From positions 1 through 64,000 of the forward strand of contig CAVWXT010000004.1 of NCBI GenBank assembly GCA_963759115.1: a stretch of 64,000 bases of DNA. The letters run 5' to 3'. The position numbers and the translations under genes were made by a program. How positions within the stretch are numbered: the first letter of the stretch is position 1; every line of letters begins with the position of its first letter. The notes beneath the pieces were generated by a model. The model saw only the letters and a program-made list of their open reading frames with translations, was not told the origin of the DNA and did not search any database. This DNA is from CAVWXT01 sp963759115. GTDB taxonomy: Bacteria > Planctomycetota > Planctomycetia > Pirellulales > Thermoguttaceae. Positions 29,191-38,368 of the stretch are shown here, in pieces.

Positions 29191-30168
29191 TCACGCACCT
29201 CCCGACTCTACCAGTGCAAACGCCTTCTTCATCGCCGCCGCCACCGTCTCCAGGGCCTGATCGCGAGGCAAGGCCCTCAGATCGGGCCGGAACGGCTCGG
29301 CCGCGATCGGGCCGTCGTAGCCAATCCTCGCCAGGGCTTGGAGAAAGGCGGCGAGGTCAATTACCCCGGTGGCCGCGGGGAGGTCGCGGCGGCTATCGAC
29401 CTGCTCGTCCACGGGCACGCCCTTCGGGGCGTCGTTGAGGTGGCAGCAAACTACGTCCGCGGCGCGGAGTGAAAGGATGTCGGCCGGCGTCTCGTGGGCG
29501 GTATACCAATGCCAGCTATCGAGCATGAAACCCACGTTGTCGCATCCGATCTCGGCGATCAGGTCCTTCGTCTCGGCCATCGTGTGAATGAATGTGAAGC
29601 GGCCCTTCGACCAGGAGGTCTTCGGGCCGACGTATTCCAGGCCCAGTCGCAGGCCGTAGTCGCCGAGAATCTTGGCTGCTTCGCGGAGCCGGCCCACATG
29701 CTGGCGGAAGTTGGCCAGATACGTCAGCGTGTTGTGGCTCGGGCTGAGCCAGGTGCCGACGCGCGTCGCGCCCGCGCGCTTCAGTCCCTTCACAAAGTCC
29801 GGCAGACCCTTGATCGAGTCCTGGAACTCCTTGTCCCCGGCGCGAAATTGCACAGGCAGCCCCTCCGCCGCCCAGACAAGTTTCTTGGCCTTCATCTCGG
29901 CCAGGAGTTCGGCCAGCGCGTCGTCGGAGAGGCCGGCCAGAAAGCGGGCCGACGGTTCCACGGCCTCGAAACCGTAGCGGTGCGCCAGTTCGATCGCCTC
30001 GCGCGGCGTGGCCCGCACGCCGATCATGCCGCACGACAGGGCCATCGTGAACCTGCGCTTCGGCCCGGGCTCGGCGGCCAAGAGGGCGGATGCCTGCGCC
30101 ACGGCGGACGCGCCAAGGCCGGCGGCTGTCACTTGGAAGAACGATCGGCGGTTGAGCATGGCAATCAT
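29191..30168 (-). CDS. Sugar phosphate isomerase/epimerase-like exported protein
   Basis: 325 residues from ATG 30168, preceded by CAAGAGAG. Twin-arginine signal LNRRSFFQVTAAGLGASA, then a xylose-isomerase-like TIM barrel: AIELAHRYGFEAVEPS, LGLEYVGPK, NVGFMLDSWHW, VVCCHLNDAP and AAEPF. Those segments supply the usual Glu/Asp/His metal ligands. Planctomycetes carry many such Tat-exported paralogues in sugar breakdown; the substrate is unknown. A second paralogue is at 40242-41206. Confidence 0.85.
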   Translation of the reverse strand: MIAMLNRRSFFQVTAAGLGASAVAQASALLAAEPGPKRRFTMALSCGMIGVRATPREAIELAHRYGFEAVEPSARFLAGLSDDALAELLAEMKAKKLVWAAEGLPVQFRAGDKEFQDSIKGLPDFVKGLKRAGATRVGTWLSPSHNTLTYLANFRQHVGRLREAAKILGDYGLRLGLEYVGPKTSWSKGRFTFIHTMAETKDLIAEIGCDNVGFMLDSWHWYTAHETPADILSLRAADVVCCHLNDAPKGVPVDEQVDSRRDLPAATGVIDLAAFLQALARIGYDGPIAAEPFRPDLRALPRDQALETVAAAMKKAFALVESGGA

Positions 30169-30501
30169 CGAATTGCTCTCTTGGGGAAGGGGACGTCGGC
30201 AAGCAGGCTGGGTGGGTCGCAGGTGGCAGAGACTGACGCACGCTCCGCGGCCCACGCCATCTGTCCCCCTAGAATAGCCCCAAGCCGGGACCGCTGCAAC
30301 GGTCCGCGACGTGGTACGGCCGCAAAGAGACGCACAAGGCGCGAGTGACTTGCGATTGCTGCAACTTCTTGACGGAAGGCCGGGAAGCGCGAGACAGCCT
30401 AAGAAAGTCCCGCGTTAGGCTGATGGGGGGATTGGCGTTCCCTGTCGGTGATTGTATGATGGCGGGTCACAGCCGGACATCCCTCAACCTCCCCGCGCTA
30501 G
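30169..30501. other. Intergenic, no gene seen
   Basis: 333 bases between the divergent isomerase-like gene and the repeat that received the IS4 copy. No confident promoter or ORF. Confidence 0.45.
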
Positions 30502-30544
30502 AGCACTTTTTTCCGAGCGCTCGAAACCGTGACTGGCGGGTTAA
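30502..30544. repeat. Left half of a dispersed ~125-bp repeat split by IS4 and MITE
   Basis: GAGCACTTTTTTCCGAGCGC... to ...GGCGGGTTAA matches 33748-33790. The right half resumes at 32157 after the two insertions and matches 33791-33866. Confidence 0.8.
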
Positions 30545-32009
30545 CCCCAATACCGTTCAACGGATTAGAACGATGGCAGGTCGAAACTCTTTGGCTGGCT
30601 GGGGGTAATGACGATGCTCGGCCCTTTTTTTCGCCCAGCAGCTCATCTTTCGTTTGATCACGCGTGGGTTGATTCGGTTACGGCGAGCGGGAAGTATTTC
30701 CTCGGCAATTTCCTCCAGCAGCGCCTGATACCACTGCCGCAGGGCACAAGCGCTTTTCGGGCACTCGGGCAAGCGACATCGCAAGATGTTCAAGGTGGCG
30801 GTGAAAGAAATCCGTTGCGGATCAACGCGCTTCTGCAAGGCCGCTTCGTACATCAGGACGCGCACAACGTAATGGCCCAAGAGGAGCCCGTAAATCTCTT
30901 GCAATACGCCGATGGTCGTTTGGCTCCGCAAGACCGGCCGCTCTCGTTGGTGGGTCTTCAACTCATCAATGGTCAGTTCCTCTTCCCAACGCTCGTGGTA
31001 AAGCTCGATCAGGGTCACGGCTGGGTCCAAGGTTTCATCCAGGAAGGTCGTCAGCAAACGGTGCATAACCTTGTTTCCGGGGCGGCCAGGATCATCGAAG
31101 GTGTACTCGATGATCCGCACCTCGATCCCGCCTTCGTCCTTTCGTCGATGACGAGCCGAGCGATACACCTTGGCCAGGTACGATCCATCGGAAAGACGGC
31201 GAATAGGCTGGAAAATAAGGCCGGTTTTGACTCGTGCCAGCAAATGCGCATGGCGATCCAACACCTCCTGAATGGTCTGATAACTGAAGAAACCGCGATC
31301 CCACAGCAGCAACATACCTTCCTTCAGGTGACGCAGCAGATCGTGGGCCATGGTGACCTCGCCGATGCGAATGGATTTGATCAGACACCGCCACAACACA
31401 TGGGTTCCCGTTTCGCACAACGCCAAAACCCGTGCCTGCGGATACGCGCCAGGAGCACGACCGCTGCCCGGTCTGCCGAAGACCCGTTCGTTCTCCGGCG
31501 TATCGGGAAGATCCAGGATGAACCCATCCAGCGCCATCAGACGCAATCCGCGGTAGAACGCTCCTGGGGTGTCAGGTTTGGCAAGCAACCGAACGACTGC
31601 ATTAGCCAGCGCACGAAACGGTGCCAAGCCGATGCGTTTTCGGGCCTCACACAATGTCGATCGGCCGGGAGTGCCGTTCCGCCGAAACGGCTGCAACCAG
31701 CGAAAAACCTGCCGATAACAATCGCAGCAAAACAACCCCAGGGCAACCACGAACCAGACCATGAACCACCCTGGAAGGCGACGGCAGAAGCCCTTCGCTT
31801 TGCCGCATCGCTCCAAGATGGCTTCCACCTTGGCCCGCGGGATGATACGCTTCAGAGCACGGATTCGTTCTCGCGTCGGCCAAGACGCGAACTGGGCGAC
31901 TTCCTTGTCGACCGAAATCATCGTAGCCTCCTTGCCAGAAAGGATTTGTGACAACCCAATCTTGGCGGGAGGCTACTTTTATTGAAAGATCAATTGAACG
32001 GTATTGGGG
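30545..32009 (-). mobile_element. IS4-family insertion sequence, copy 2 (complete, 1465 bp)
   Basis: Bounded by CCCCAATACCGTTCAA and TTGAACGGTATTGGGG, perfect 16-base terminal inverted repeats, and flanked by TTAA on both sides. The flanks read GGGTTAA and TTAACCC, so the apparent duplication could be read as anything from 4 to 10 bases because the site is a palindrome. About one base differs from copy 1 over 1280 bases. Confidence 0.93.
30557..31921 (-). CDS. IS4-family transposase
   Basis: 454 residues from the ATG at 31921 with AAGGAGG five bases upstream; an upstream start at 31954 is unlikely. N-terminal helical domain with a hydrophobic stretch (GWFMVWFVVALGLFCCD). Catalytic core: LMALDGFILDLPD, MLLLWDRGFFSYQ, and the YHERWEEELTIDELK block with the catalytic Glu. 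Full length for the family, fills almost all of the element, and is apparently functional. It moves only its own element by cut-and-paste. Confidence 0.95.
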   Translation of the reverse strand: MISVDKEVAQFASWPTRERIRALKRIIPRAKVEAILERCGKAKGFCRRLPGWFMVWFVVALGLFCCDCYRQVFRWLQPFRRNGTPGRSTLCEARKRIGLAPFRALANAVVRLLAKPDTPGAFYRGLRLMALDGFILDLPDTPENERVFGRPGSGRAPGAYPQARVLALCETGTHVLWRCLIKSIRIGEVTMAHDLLRHLKEGMLLLWDRGFFSYQTIQEVLDRHAHLLARVKTGLIFQPIRRLSDGSYLAKVYRSARHRRKDEGGIEVRIIEYTFDDPGRPGNKVMHRLLTTFLDETLDPAVTLIELYHERWEEELTIDELKTHQRERPVLRSQTTIGVLQEIYGLLLGHYVVRVLMYEAALQKRVDPQRISFTATLNILRCRLPECPKSACALRQWYQALLEEIAEEILPARRNRINPRVIKRKMSCWAKKRAEHRHYPQPAKEFRPAIVLIR

Positions 32010-32013
32010 TTAA

Positions 32014-32152
32014 CCCGGATTATTCATGGGATGCTGAAAGACCATGAATTACCGATACTGCGAAATACACAGTGCCTTTGAGGGGTTTGTATCCAAAATT
32101 TGTCCTGCAAACGACTTACAACAACACGGCTTCTGTTTATGAATAAACCGGG
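32014..32152. mobile_element. 139-bp MITE with TTAA flanks
   Basis: Ends CCCGGATTATTCA (32014-32026) and TGAATAAACCGGG (32140-32152) form an imperfect inverted repeat. TTAA flanks both sides (32010-32013 and 32153-32156). No coding capacity. The ends recall IS1380-type termini from memory (unverified). It shares its left TTAA with the right flank of the IS4 element. Confidence 0.8.
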
Positions 32153-32156
32153 TTAA

Positions 32157-32240
32157 CGCAAAGTGTGATCGCGGGAGTGGGAGCGGACAACGTTAGGCGA
32201 CTAGGCGCCGATAGCAAGGCCCGGCTGTGCTGGCGGTGGT
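32157..32240. repeat. Right half of the split dispersed repeat
   Basis: CGCAAAGTGTGATCGCGGGA onward, through AAGGCCCGGCTGT, aligns with 33791-33866 of the uninterrupted copy, with scattered substitutions. Confidence 0.7.
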
Positions 32241-32343
32241 GACTGCATGGGTGCTCGATACGGCCACGCGGCCTCTCTTCGCATCGTGAACGACGACACC
32301 CCGGCCAGGGCGATGGTGCGGCCAACCCGCTGGCCATTCTCCA

Positions 32344-33534
32344 TCAGCGGACTATCCGCACTTTTGGCAAGACCTGATGAAGGTCTCTCACGCCAGCCTC
32401 GGTTACGGGGCTATTTCTAAGGGTCAACTCCCGTAATTGCGAAAGTCCCTTGAGCTGCTCCAAGCCAGCGTCCATCACCATGATATTACTAAGGTCCAAC
32501 CTCTGCAATTGCGAGAGCCCCTTGAGGTGCTCCAAGCCAGCGTCCGTCACCTGGGTATTACTAAGGCGCAGCCCCTGTAATTGCGAGAGCCCCTTGAGAT
32601 GCTCCAAGCCGGAGTCCGTCACCTCGGTACGGCTAAGGTCCAACTCCTGCAATTGTGAGAGCCCCTTGAGGTGCTCCAAGCCCGAGTCCGTCACCTGGGT
32701 ACCGTCAAGGCTCAACCTCTGTAATTGCGAGAGTCCCTTGAGGTGCTCCAAGCCAGCGTCCGTCACCTGGGTATGCGAAAGGCTTAACCACCACAATTGC
32801 GAGAGTCCCTTGAGATGCTCTAAGCCAGCGTCGGTCACCTTGGTATTGTCAAGAAGCAAGTGCTGCAATTGCGTAAGCCCCTTGAGATGCTTCAAGCCAG
32901 CATCGGTTACCTTAGTAGTCGAAAGGCCCAACACCTGTAATTGCGAGAGCCCCTTGAGGTGCTCCAAGCCAGTGTCCGTCACCTGGGTACGCCTAAGATC
33001 CAACTCCTGCAATTGTGAGAGCCTTTTGAGGTGCTCCAAACCAGCGTCCGTCACCTTGGTATTCAAAAGGTGCAACTCCTGCAATTGCGTGAGCCCCTTT
33101 AGGTGCTCCAAGCCAGCGTCCGTCACCTGGGTATTTTGAAGCTGCAACTCCCGTAATTGTGAGAGTCCCTTGAGGCGCTCCAAGCCAGCGTCCGTCACCT
33201 GGGTATTCCAAAGATACAATGTCTGCAATTGTGAGAGCCCCTTGAGGTGCTCCAAGCCAGCGTCCGTCACCTGGGTACTCCTAAGGTCCAACGTCTGCAA
33301 TTGCGTGAGCCCCTTGAGGTGCTCCAAGCCAGCATCCGTCAACTGGGTATAGTGAAGGTATACCTGAATCACGGGCTTGGCTGGGCTCTTTTCATTAACG
33401 GTAACCCTGCCGCCCAGTTTCTTGATTTCGGCAATTACCGTGGCCTGCTCCGCATTCGATTCTGCTGCGGCGACCGGGAACAGAGAAGCAACCAGCAAAC
33501 CACACGCCAGCATCGGCATTGCAATTCGGTTCAT
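32344..33534 (-). CDS. Secreted leucine-rich-repeat protein
   Basis: 396 residues. Signal peptide (MLACGLLVASLFPVAAA), a short globular start, then about 13 tandem LRRs of 24 residues with consensus TDAGLEHLKGLSQLQ.L.L..TQV. They belong to the ribonuclease-inhibitor-like or bacterial LRR_6 class common in planctomycetes. Repeats are nearly identical at DNA level (72-bp period), so copy number probably changes by recombination. Likely an exported or surface binding protein; ligand unknown. The last repeat ends VRDLHQVLPKVRIVR. Confidence 0.88.
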   Translation of the reverse strand: MNRIAMPMLACGLLVASLFPVAAAESNAEQATVIAEIKKLGGRVTVNEKSPAKPVIQVYLHYTQLTDAGLEHLKGLTQLQTLDLRSTQVTDAGLEHLKGLSQLQTLYLWNTQVTDAGLERLKGLSQLRELQLQNTQVTDAGLEHLKGLTQLQELHLLNTKVTDAGLEHLKRLSQLQELDLRRTQVTDTGLEHLKGLSQLQVLGLSTTKVTDAGLKHLKGLTQLQHLLLDNTKVTDAGLEHLKGLSQLWWLSLSHTQVTDAGLEHLKGLSQLQRLSLDGTQVTDSGLEHLKGLSQLQELDLSRTEVTDSGLEHLKGLSQLQGLRLSNTQVTDAGLEHLKGLSQLQRLDLSNIMVMDAGLEQLKGLSQLRELTLRNSPVTEAGVRDLHQVLPKVRIVR

Positions 33535-33974
33535 GGGGTCGCCCTTTCTGTAACCCTATGAGGTCTTGGCTCGCTCGTTTCGCCTTAGTGCGAGAGAACT
33601 GGACCCCCGGCTATGTTTCCCCCGCCGCCTTCGGGCAGTGCCCGACGCACGGCCTGACCGCCGGACCTCTTTCCCCAGAAGCATCGTCTCCATTGTCCCG
33701 CCTGACGGCGCCGCACGTCAATAAGCCTGTAGCGGGGGCTTACCCAGAGCACTTTTTCCCGAGCGTTCGAAACCGCGACTGGCGGGTTAACGCAAGGCGC
33801 GAGTCGGGCGAGTGGGGCGGACAATGCAGGGCGACCATCGGCGATGGCGAGGCCCGGCTGTACTCCCTGTCCCGACTGCCACAAGCGGCTTGGCGGGTTG
33901 CTGAACCGCTACCCAGCGTAAGATGGCCTGAGAGCAGACAATCTCTGCGGGCGTTGTCGTCACGTCGGCGGTTT
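33535..33974. other. Intergenic, contains dispersed repeat
   Basis: 440 bases between the LRR gene and the kinase 3' end. The uninterrupted ~120-bp repeat occupies 33748-33870; the rest shows no gene. Confidence 0.5.
33748..33870. repeat. Dispersed ~120-bp repeat, uninterrupted copy
   Basis: GAGCACTTTTTCCCGAGCGT...GGCGGGTTAACGCAAGGCG...GGCCCGGCTGTACTCC. The same sequence is split at its TTAA by the IS4 and MITE insertions between 30544 and 32157, so this copy shows the empty site. Confidence 0.8.
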
Positions 33975-36900
33975 CTAGGGTGCGCTAAGCCAGCTTTGTC
34001 CGGATTCGCTGCCCAATGGGTAACGAACAAGAACCTTTCCTTCCTTGTCGAGTCGCAGCACTTCGTTTGGGGTGCCAATCCAGCATTGGCCGCTGTCGGG
34101 ACCGATGGCAATCGACACCGCCGGGAAGTCCAATAGTGGCAGCGGCTCGCCTTTTACAGGCACTCGCAAGATACCCTTCCGCAGAATGACAACCCAGGCC
34201 GCACCTGTCTCCGGATCGCAGGCGACGCCGAACGGAGTTCGGCCCTCCAACTCAAGTCTCCGCACTTCGCCCCCTTTGCTGTCGAGAAGGAGCAACCGAT
34301 TGGCGCTAGCCAGAACATCGCGAAGACCGCGTTCCACGACCCAGGCACTGCCGTCATGCGTGTTAGGTGCCACCGACACATAGCTCCAACCGGCCTTCGG
34401 CCCCCGGAAGAGGACTTCGCCCTGTTGATTGATCTTCATCACTTCCTTGCCCACAATCCAAAAGGCGTCATCATGCGAGTCGTAGGCGAGGTCGAAGCCG
34501 CTGATGGGGTACGTATGAACCCGCGCACCGTTCCTGCCGAGCACCACCGTGTTCCCTTCGCCAATAGCTCCGCCGGTCAAGCACCACAAGTCCCCCGTCT
34601 GCGGTGACACTGCGAGCGAACCGGCCTTGATCTCGGTCTGGAATAGGGTCTTGCCCGCAAAGTTGATGCCCGTTACGCGATGGTCGACCAACTCGCGAAA
34701 GATAACGCGACCGCGCTTGGCGTCGATTGTTACCCCGTGATTAGCGCCTATCGTTTGGCAGTTATTGAGGCCCTTGCGTATATAGACTTCCTGGCCGTCG
34801 GCAGCAAGCAGGCGAATGCCGTCCCCGTGTGGGCCGGACCCCTTGTAGTCCGGATCGCAATCGTCGAGTACAGCAACCGCGAGTTCGGGCGAGGGCTTGG
34901 GTTCAATGGCTCGTGGGGCGTTGGTAGGTACGGCCGACGGCTTCGCGTGACCCGGCAGGGCTTGGCTTTCGCCGGTCTTCGTCTCCTCCGGCTTTGGACC
35001 GGGCGCCGGTTTCGCCCTTTCGAGCACCAGCAGCGTCACATGCGAGCCCGGCTTAGACTCGAAGGCCTCGGGCAGGAAGCCGCCGCCGAAGGCGATGGTC
35101 AACCGGTCGCCATCGAACTTGTAGATGGCGGAAAAGCCCCGCCGCGATTGGAAGGCGTCCCAAGACATGAATAAGGTGACACTCTTTGGCTGCTTCTTGG
35201 CGTCAACGAAGTACCGTCCTGACCAGTCCCGCCTCCTGCTGTCGCGACGATCAAAAGTTTCGTTCAGCACGGGAGCGAACCTGGAGTCCGCTGCAAATAC
35301 CAAGGCTTTCCACTGCATGTCCCTTTCGGAGTGCGGCTCGCCATTCTTGATTTCGCTGGTTACCGTCCAGCGGCCCGGGAACGCCTTGTCATCCTCCGAT
35401 GGTCGGTAACGTTCGAGGGTGAACAATATTTCGCCGGAATGTGGATCGACGGCAAAGTTCGTGGGCCGCTGCTCACCCTTCAGCATTGGCATGTGTTCGG
35501 CGAGGCAGACTCTCAATCGGTCGCCTTGGAGGTCGTAGATGCCCACGGCCAGCAGCTCGCCCACGACACTGTTAGCGGTCGGGCCGCGGATGTCAATCGT
35601 CTTTGGATTGGCGATCGGGTTGATGGTGTATTCTGGCCCATCGGCCGTTCCCAGCTTGAGGCTTAGGGTATGGACGTACCGACCGTGAAAGTCCAATCGG
35701 TCGATCGCCTTGAAGTCGATTGACGGCGACCGTGGTGACGGCACCCTGTCCGCAGATTCTCCTTTTTCGGTTTTCACGACGGTCCACTGCCCTTGAAGGG
35801 CGGCCAAATCGGCGGAGGGGCTGACGGCGGGCGGTTTGGCTTTCGGCACGCCGGGGGCGTTTTCCTGCTTGTCTGCCTTCTCGACTGCCTCGGTTACGCG
35901 TTTCAGGACGACCATTACGGTATCTGCCCCGGCGGCAAGTTGTGATGGCGGTGGCGTGCCGGAAAACTGGCGAGGCGACCAGCCCCACGCGATTGTTAAG
36001 CGTTCTCCTCGTAGCTCATAAACGCCATGAAGATGCTGTATGCCTTGGGCTCTCAGATTGGCGATATCGATTCGCTTGGGGTTTGCCGTCGGATCGAGGG
36101 CATAGCCGTAACCGCGTTCGTAGGTTGGCACATTCCCCTCCGGCACATTCTCCGCCGCATGAGCATCGACCAGTGTCAGGCCGTGGCGCGAGAAGACAAC
36201 TTCCTGATTGGGGGCAAACGGGAAGAGTTGACCCCTTCTATCGGGCGCCTCCACCACTCGCCACGTTCCCAGGATCGCCGTCTCGTCGTCGGTCGTTGTG
36301 GCGTCGGCAACGCGGCGCAAGACAAGGGACTCTTTGCCGGAAGCAAGCTCGGCCCAGAACTCCGAGGGCCGCAGCAGTCTTGCGTCGGGAGGCTCCCTTT
36401 TGTCTCCGAGACTGCGAAGGCTGGACGCACATATCTTCAACTCGTTCCCTTCCAGTTGGTAGATGCCGTAGGAGACCAGCCCGACGTAGCTTCCTGGCGT
36501 TTGAAGGTCGATCATCTTCGTTTTGGCGGTCGGGTTGAGCCGGTAGCCGAAGGCGATGTCGGTCACGTATCGGCCCACGATCTTCAACGTGTTGGCGGTG
36601 ATAACAACCTCCGTGGTCTTCAGCACGTCCTCGGGTGCGATGTCCTGTTGGCCCGGCAGCCTTCTTACGAGGCCGAACGTGCTGCTGACGACTTCCCACG
36701 TGCCTTGAATGGCGCTTTCGTCGGCTGCCGGGCTGGCGGCGGGCGGTTTGGCCGGGCCGATTTGGATCGGGATGCTCACGGTCGGATTGCCGCTTTCGTC
36801 GATCACCGTTTGGGAACCCGAGGGCACGTCGATGGTCGTCGTCCGGCCGTCCTTGTTGATCGTGACCAGAATGCCCAGGGAGAAACCGATCCCGCCGGTC

Positions 36901-38330
36901 AGCAGTAGCAGGAGGCCGAGGAGCACAACGGTACGCGTGCGAACTCCCCACCTCTGCAATGGCGGGGCGTTTGCCGATGGCAATGCACCATTCGCATCGC
37001 CCTCACCCTGGCCCTCTCCCGGCGGGAGAGGGGACCGCTGCGACTCGACTGCCCGCTGCAGGAGCGCCGGCAGATCGGCGCCAGCACACCAAGGGGCAAT
37101 CGCTTCGGCCACTTCGGCCGGCGTGGCAAAACGGTCGCCGGGGCTCTTGGCCAGCAGCCGGTCCAAGATGGCGGCCAGCCCGTCGGGAATCTCCGGGCAG
37201 AAGTCGCGGATCGCCGGGGCCGGGTCGTGCACGTGGGCGTTGAGCTTGTCAAGCGTCGTGCGATACTTGGGGCCGCTGAACGGGGCCCGGCCGGCCAACA
37301 GCTTGTAGAGCGTGCAGCCCAGACTGTAGAGGTCGGCCCGGATGTCGACGGCCCGGCTATCGGAGGCCTGTTCCGGGGCCATGTAGTCGGCCGTGCCCAT
37401 CGCCTGACCGGTGCCGGTCATCTCCTCGCCGGCCGCCACCGGCAGGATGCCTGTGCTGCTATCCACGTAGAACCGGGCCAGGCCGAGGTCCAACAACTTC
37501 ACTTCACCCTTGGGGGTGAGCATGATGTTCGACGGCTTGATGTCGCGATGCACCAGCCCGTGCTCGTGGGCGCATTGCAGGGCCAACGCCGTCTGCCGGG
37601 CCAACTCGCATGCCTCGGCAACCGGAACGGCGGCCGGGAAAAGGGGACAGGCACCTTTTGCCGGAACGGCCCTCCGGGTGCTTTGCACAAAAGGTGCCTG
37701 TCCCCTTTTCCCGGCCCTTTTCCCGGCCAAGCGGCGGACAAGTTCCGCCAAGTCCAGCCCGTCGACGAATTCCATGATGAGGACCGGCGTGTCATCAATC
37801 TCCCGGGCATCGTAGGCTTGGACAATGTTCGGATGAATGAGTTGGCCGACGGCCCTCATCTCGCGTTCGAAGCGAGTGATCGCTTGACGATCGGCGGCGC
37901 GGCTGTGGGGCAGAACCTTCACCGCCACGACCCGATTGAGTTTCGTGTGCAGGGCCTTGTAGACCCGGCCCATCCCACCGCGCCCCAACTCTTGCAGAAG
38001 CCGGTACTCACCCATCGTTTCCGGCACGTCGGCAGGGCGAGCAAACGGCGAGGCCGCTCCCTCCCTTGCGGCAGTCCCCTGCAAGGGCAATTCCATGGCT
38101 GCGGCCAAGGCGGCCTGCAACTGCGGTTCGGCCAGGAAGGATTCGTTGCTCAGCGGCGCCCGCAAACGAGCGACCACCGTGTCATCGGCGTCGTCGAGGG
38201 TCACGATCATCGCCTGACAGTCGGGACAGGAATCCAGATGCTCGTCCAAGGCGTCCCGCTGCTCGCCCGCGAGCATCCCGATGGAATAATGCAGGAGCGT
38301 CTCCCGGCTGGGGCAGGTTGTGGCGACCAT
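33975..38330 (-). CDS. Giant membrane serine/threonine kinase with TIGR03067-type repeats and propeller-like C-terminus
   Basis: 1451 residues from the ATG at 38330 (GAAGGG upstream); a start at 38357 is possible. The N-terminus has a zinc-finger anti-sigma-like HLDSCPDC. The kinase domain, about 105-400, has GRGGMGRVYK, AVKVLP, HRDIKPSN, DLGLA and APEQ. One transmembrane helix follows near 475-495 (LLGLLLLLTGGIGF). Then come four repeats resembling TIGR03067 (AIQGTWEVV, AILGTWRVV, ALQGQWTVV, AFPGRWTV), and a C-terminal NHL/propeller-like region with DLWCLTGG, SAWVVERG and AAWVVILRKG. Three palindromic repeat types lie inside the reading frame (37001, 37437 and 37634). It sits downstream of an ECF sigma gene on the same strand, separated by a group II intron, a known planctomycete pairing. 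Confidence 0.9.
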   Translation of the reverse strand: MVATTCPSRETLLHYSIGMLAGEQRDALDEHLDSCPDCQAMIVTLDDADDTVVARLRAPLSNESFLAEPQLQAALAAAMELPLQGTAAREGAASPFARPADVPETMGEYRLLQELGRGGMGRVYKALHTKLNRVVAVKVLPHSRAADRQAITRFEREMRAVGQLIHPNIVQAYDAREIDDTPVLIMEFVDGLDLAELVRRLAGKRAGKRGQAPFVQSTRRAVPAKGACPLFPAAVPVAEACELARQTALALQCAHEHGLVHRDIKPSNIMLTPKGEVKLLDLGLARFYVDSSTGILPVAAGEEMTGTGQAMGTADYMAPEQASDSRAVDIRADLYSLGCTLYKLLAGRAPFSGPKYRTTLDKLNAHVHDPAPAIRDFCPEIPDGLAAILDRLLAKSPGDRFATPAEVAEAIAPWCAGADLPALLQRAVESQRSPLPPGEGQGEGDANGALPSANAPPLQRWGVRTRTVVLLGLLLLLTGGIGFSLGILVTINKDGRTTTIDVPSGSQTVIDESGNPTVSIPIQIGPAKPPAASPAADESAIQGTWEVVSSTFGLVRRLPGQQDIAPEDVLKTTEVVITANTLKIVGRYVTDIAFGYRLNPTAKTKMIDLQTPGSYVGLVSYGIYQLEGNELKICASSLRSLGDKREPPDARLLRPSEFWAELASGKESLVLRRVADATTTDDETAILGTWRVVEAPDRRGQLFPFAPNQEVVFSRHGLTLVDAHAAENVPEGNVPTYERGYGYALDPTANPKRIDIANLRAQGIQHLHGVYELRGERLTIAWGWSPRQFSGTPPPSQLAAGADTVMVVLKRVTEAVEKADKQENAPGVPKAKPPAVSPSADLAALQGQWTVVKTEKGESADRVPSPRSPSIDFKAIDRLDFHGRYVHTLSLKLGTADGPEYTINPIANPKTIDIRGPTANSVVGELLAVGIYDLQGDRLRVCLAEHMPMLKGEQRPTNFAVDPHSGEILFTLERYRPSEDDKAFPGRWTVTSEIKNGEPHSERDMQWKALVFAADSRFAPVLNETFDRRDSRRRDWSGRYFVDAKKQPKSVTLFMSWDAFQSRRGFSAIYKFDGDRLTIAFGGGFLPEAFESKPGSHVTLLVLERAKPAPGPKPEETKTGESQALPGHAKPSAVPTNAPRAIEPKPSPELAVAVLDDCDPDYKGSGPHGDGIRLLAADGQEVYIRKGLNNCQTIGANHGVTIDAKRGRVIFRELVDHRVTGINFAGKTLFQTEIKAGSLAVSPQTGDLWCLTGGAIGEGNTVVLGRNGARVHTYPISGFDLAYDSHDDAFWIVGKEVMKINQQGEVLFRGPKAGWSYVSVAPNTHDGSAWVVERGLRDVLASANRLLLLDSKGGEVRRLELEGRTPFGVACDPETGAAWVVILRKGILRVPVKGEPLPLLDFPAVSIAIGPDSGQCWIGTPNEVLRLDKEGKVLVRYPLGSESGQSWLSAP
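37001..37035. repeat. Palindromic repeat inside the kinase frame (type CCCTCTCCC)
   Basis: CCCTCTCCC-GGC-GGGAGAGGG. It encodes the peptide SPLPPGEGQGEG in the linker before the membrane helix, a low-complexity word I recall from interspersed planctomycete repeats. Confidence 0.7.
37437..37464. repeat. Short repeat inside the kinase frame encoding STGILPV
   Basis: CACCGGCAGGATGCCTGTGC on the plus strand reads STGILPV in the kinase, between DLGLA and the activation-segment MGTADY. The same word is seen in many planctomycete interspersed repeats (from memory). Confidence 0.5.
37634..37714. repeat. Palindromic repeat (27-base perfect arms) inside the kinase domain
   Basis: Left arm 37634-37660 and right arm 37688-37714 are perfect complements (CCGGGAAAAGGGGACAGGCA...). 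Translated in frame it inserts about 27 residues (KRGQAPFV...AKGACPLFP) between DLAELVRRL and VAEACELARQ, a surface loop before the catalytic HRDIKPSN. Confidence 0.9.
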
Positions 38331-38368
38331 ATTGGCACCCTTCGTGGTTGGTCTCATGCGTTGGGCGT

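Noticed and set aside
32450..33139. 229-residue Cys/Ser/Lys-repeat frame
   Set aside because: Opposite-strand translation of the LRR DNA repeats.
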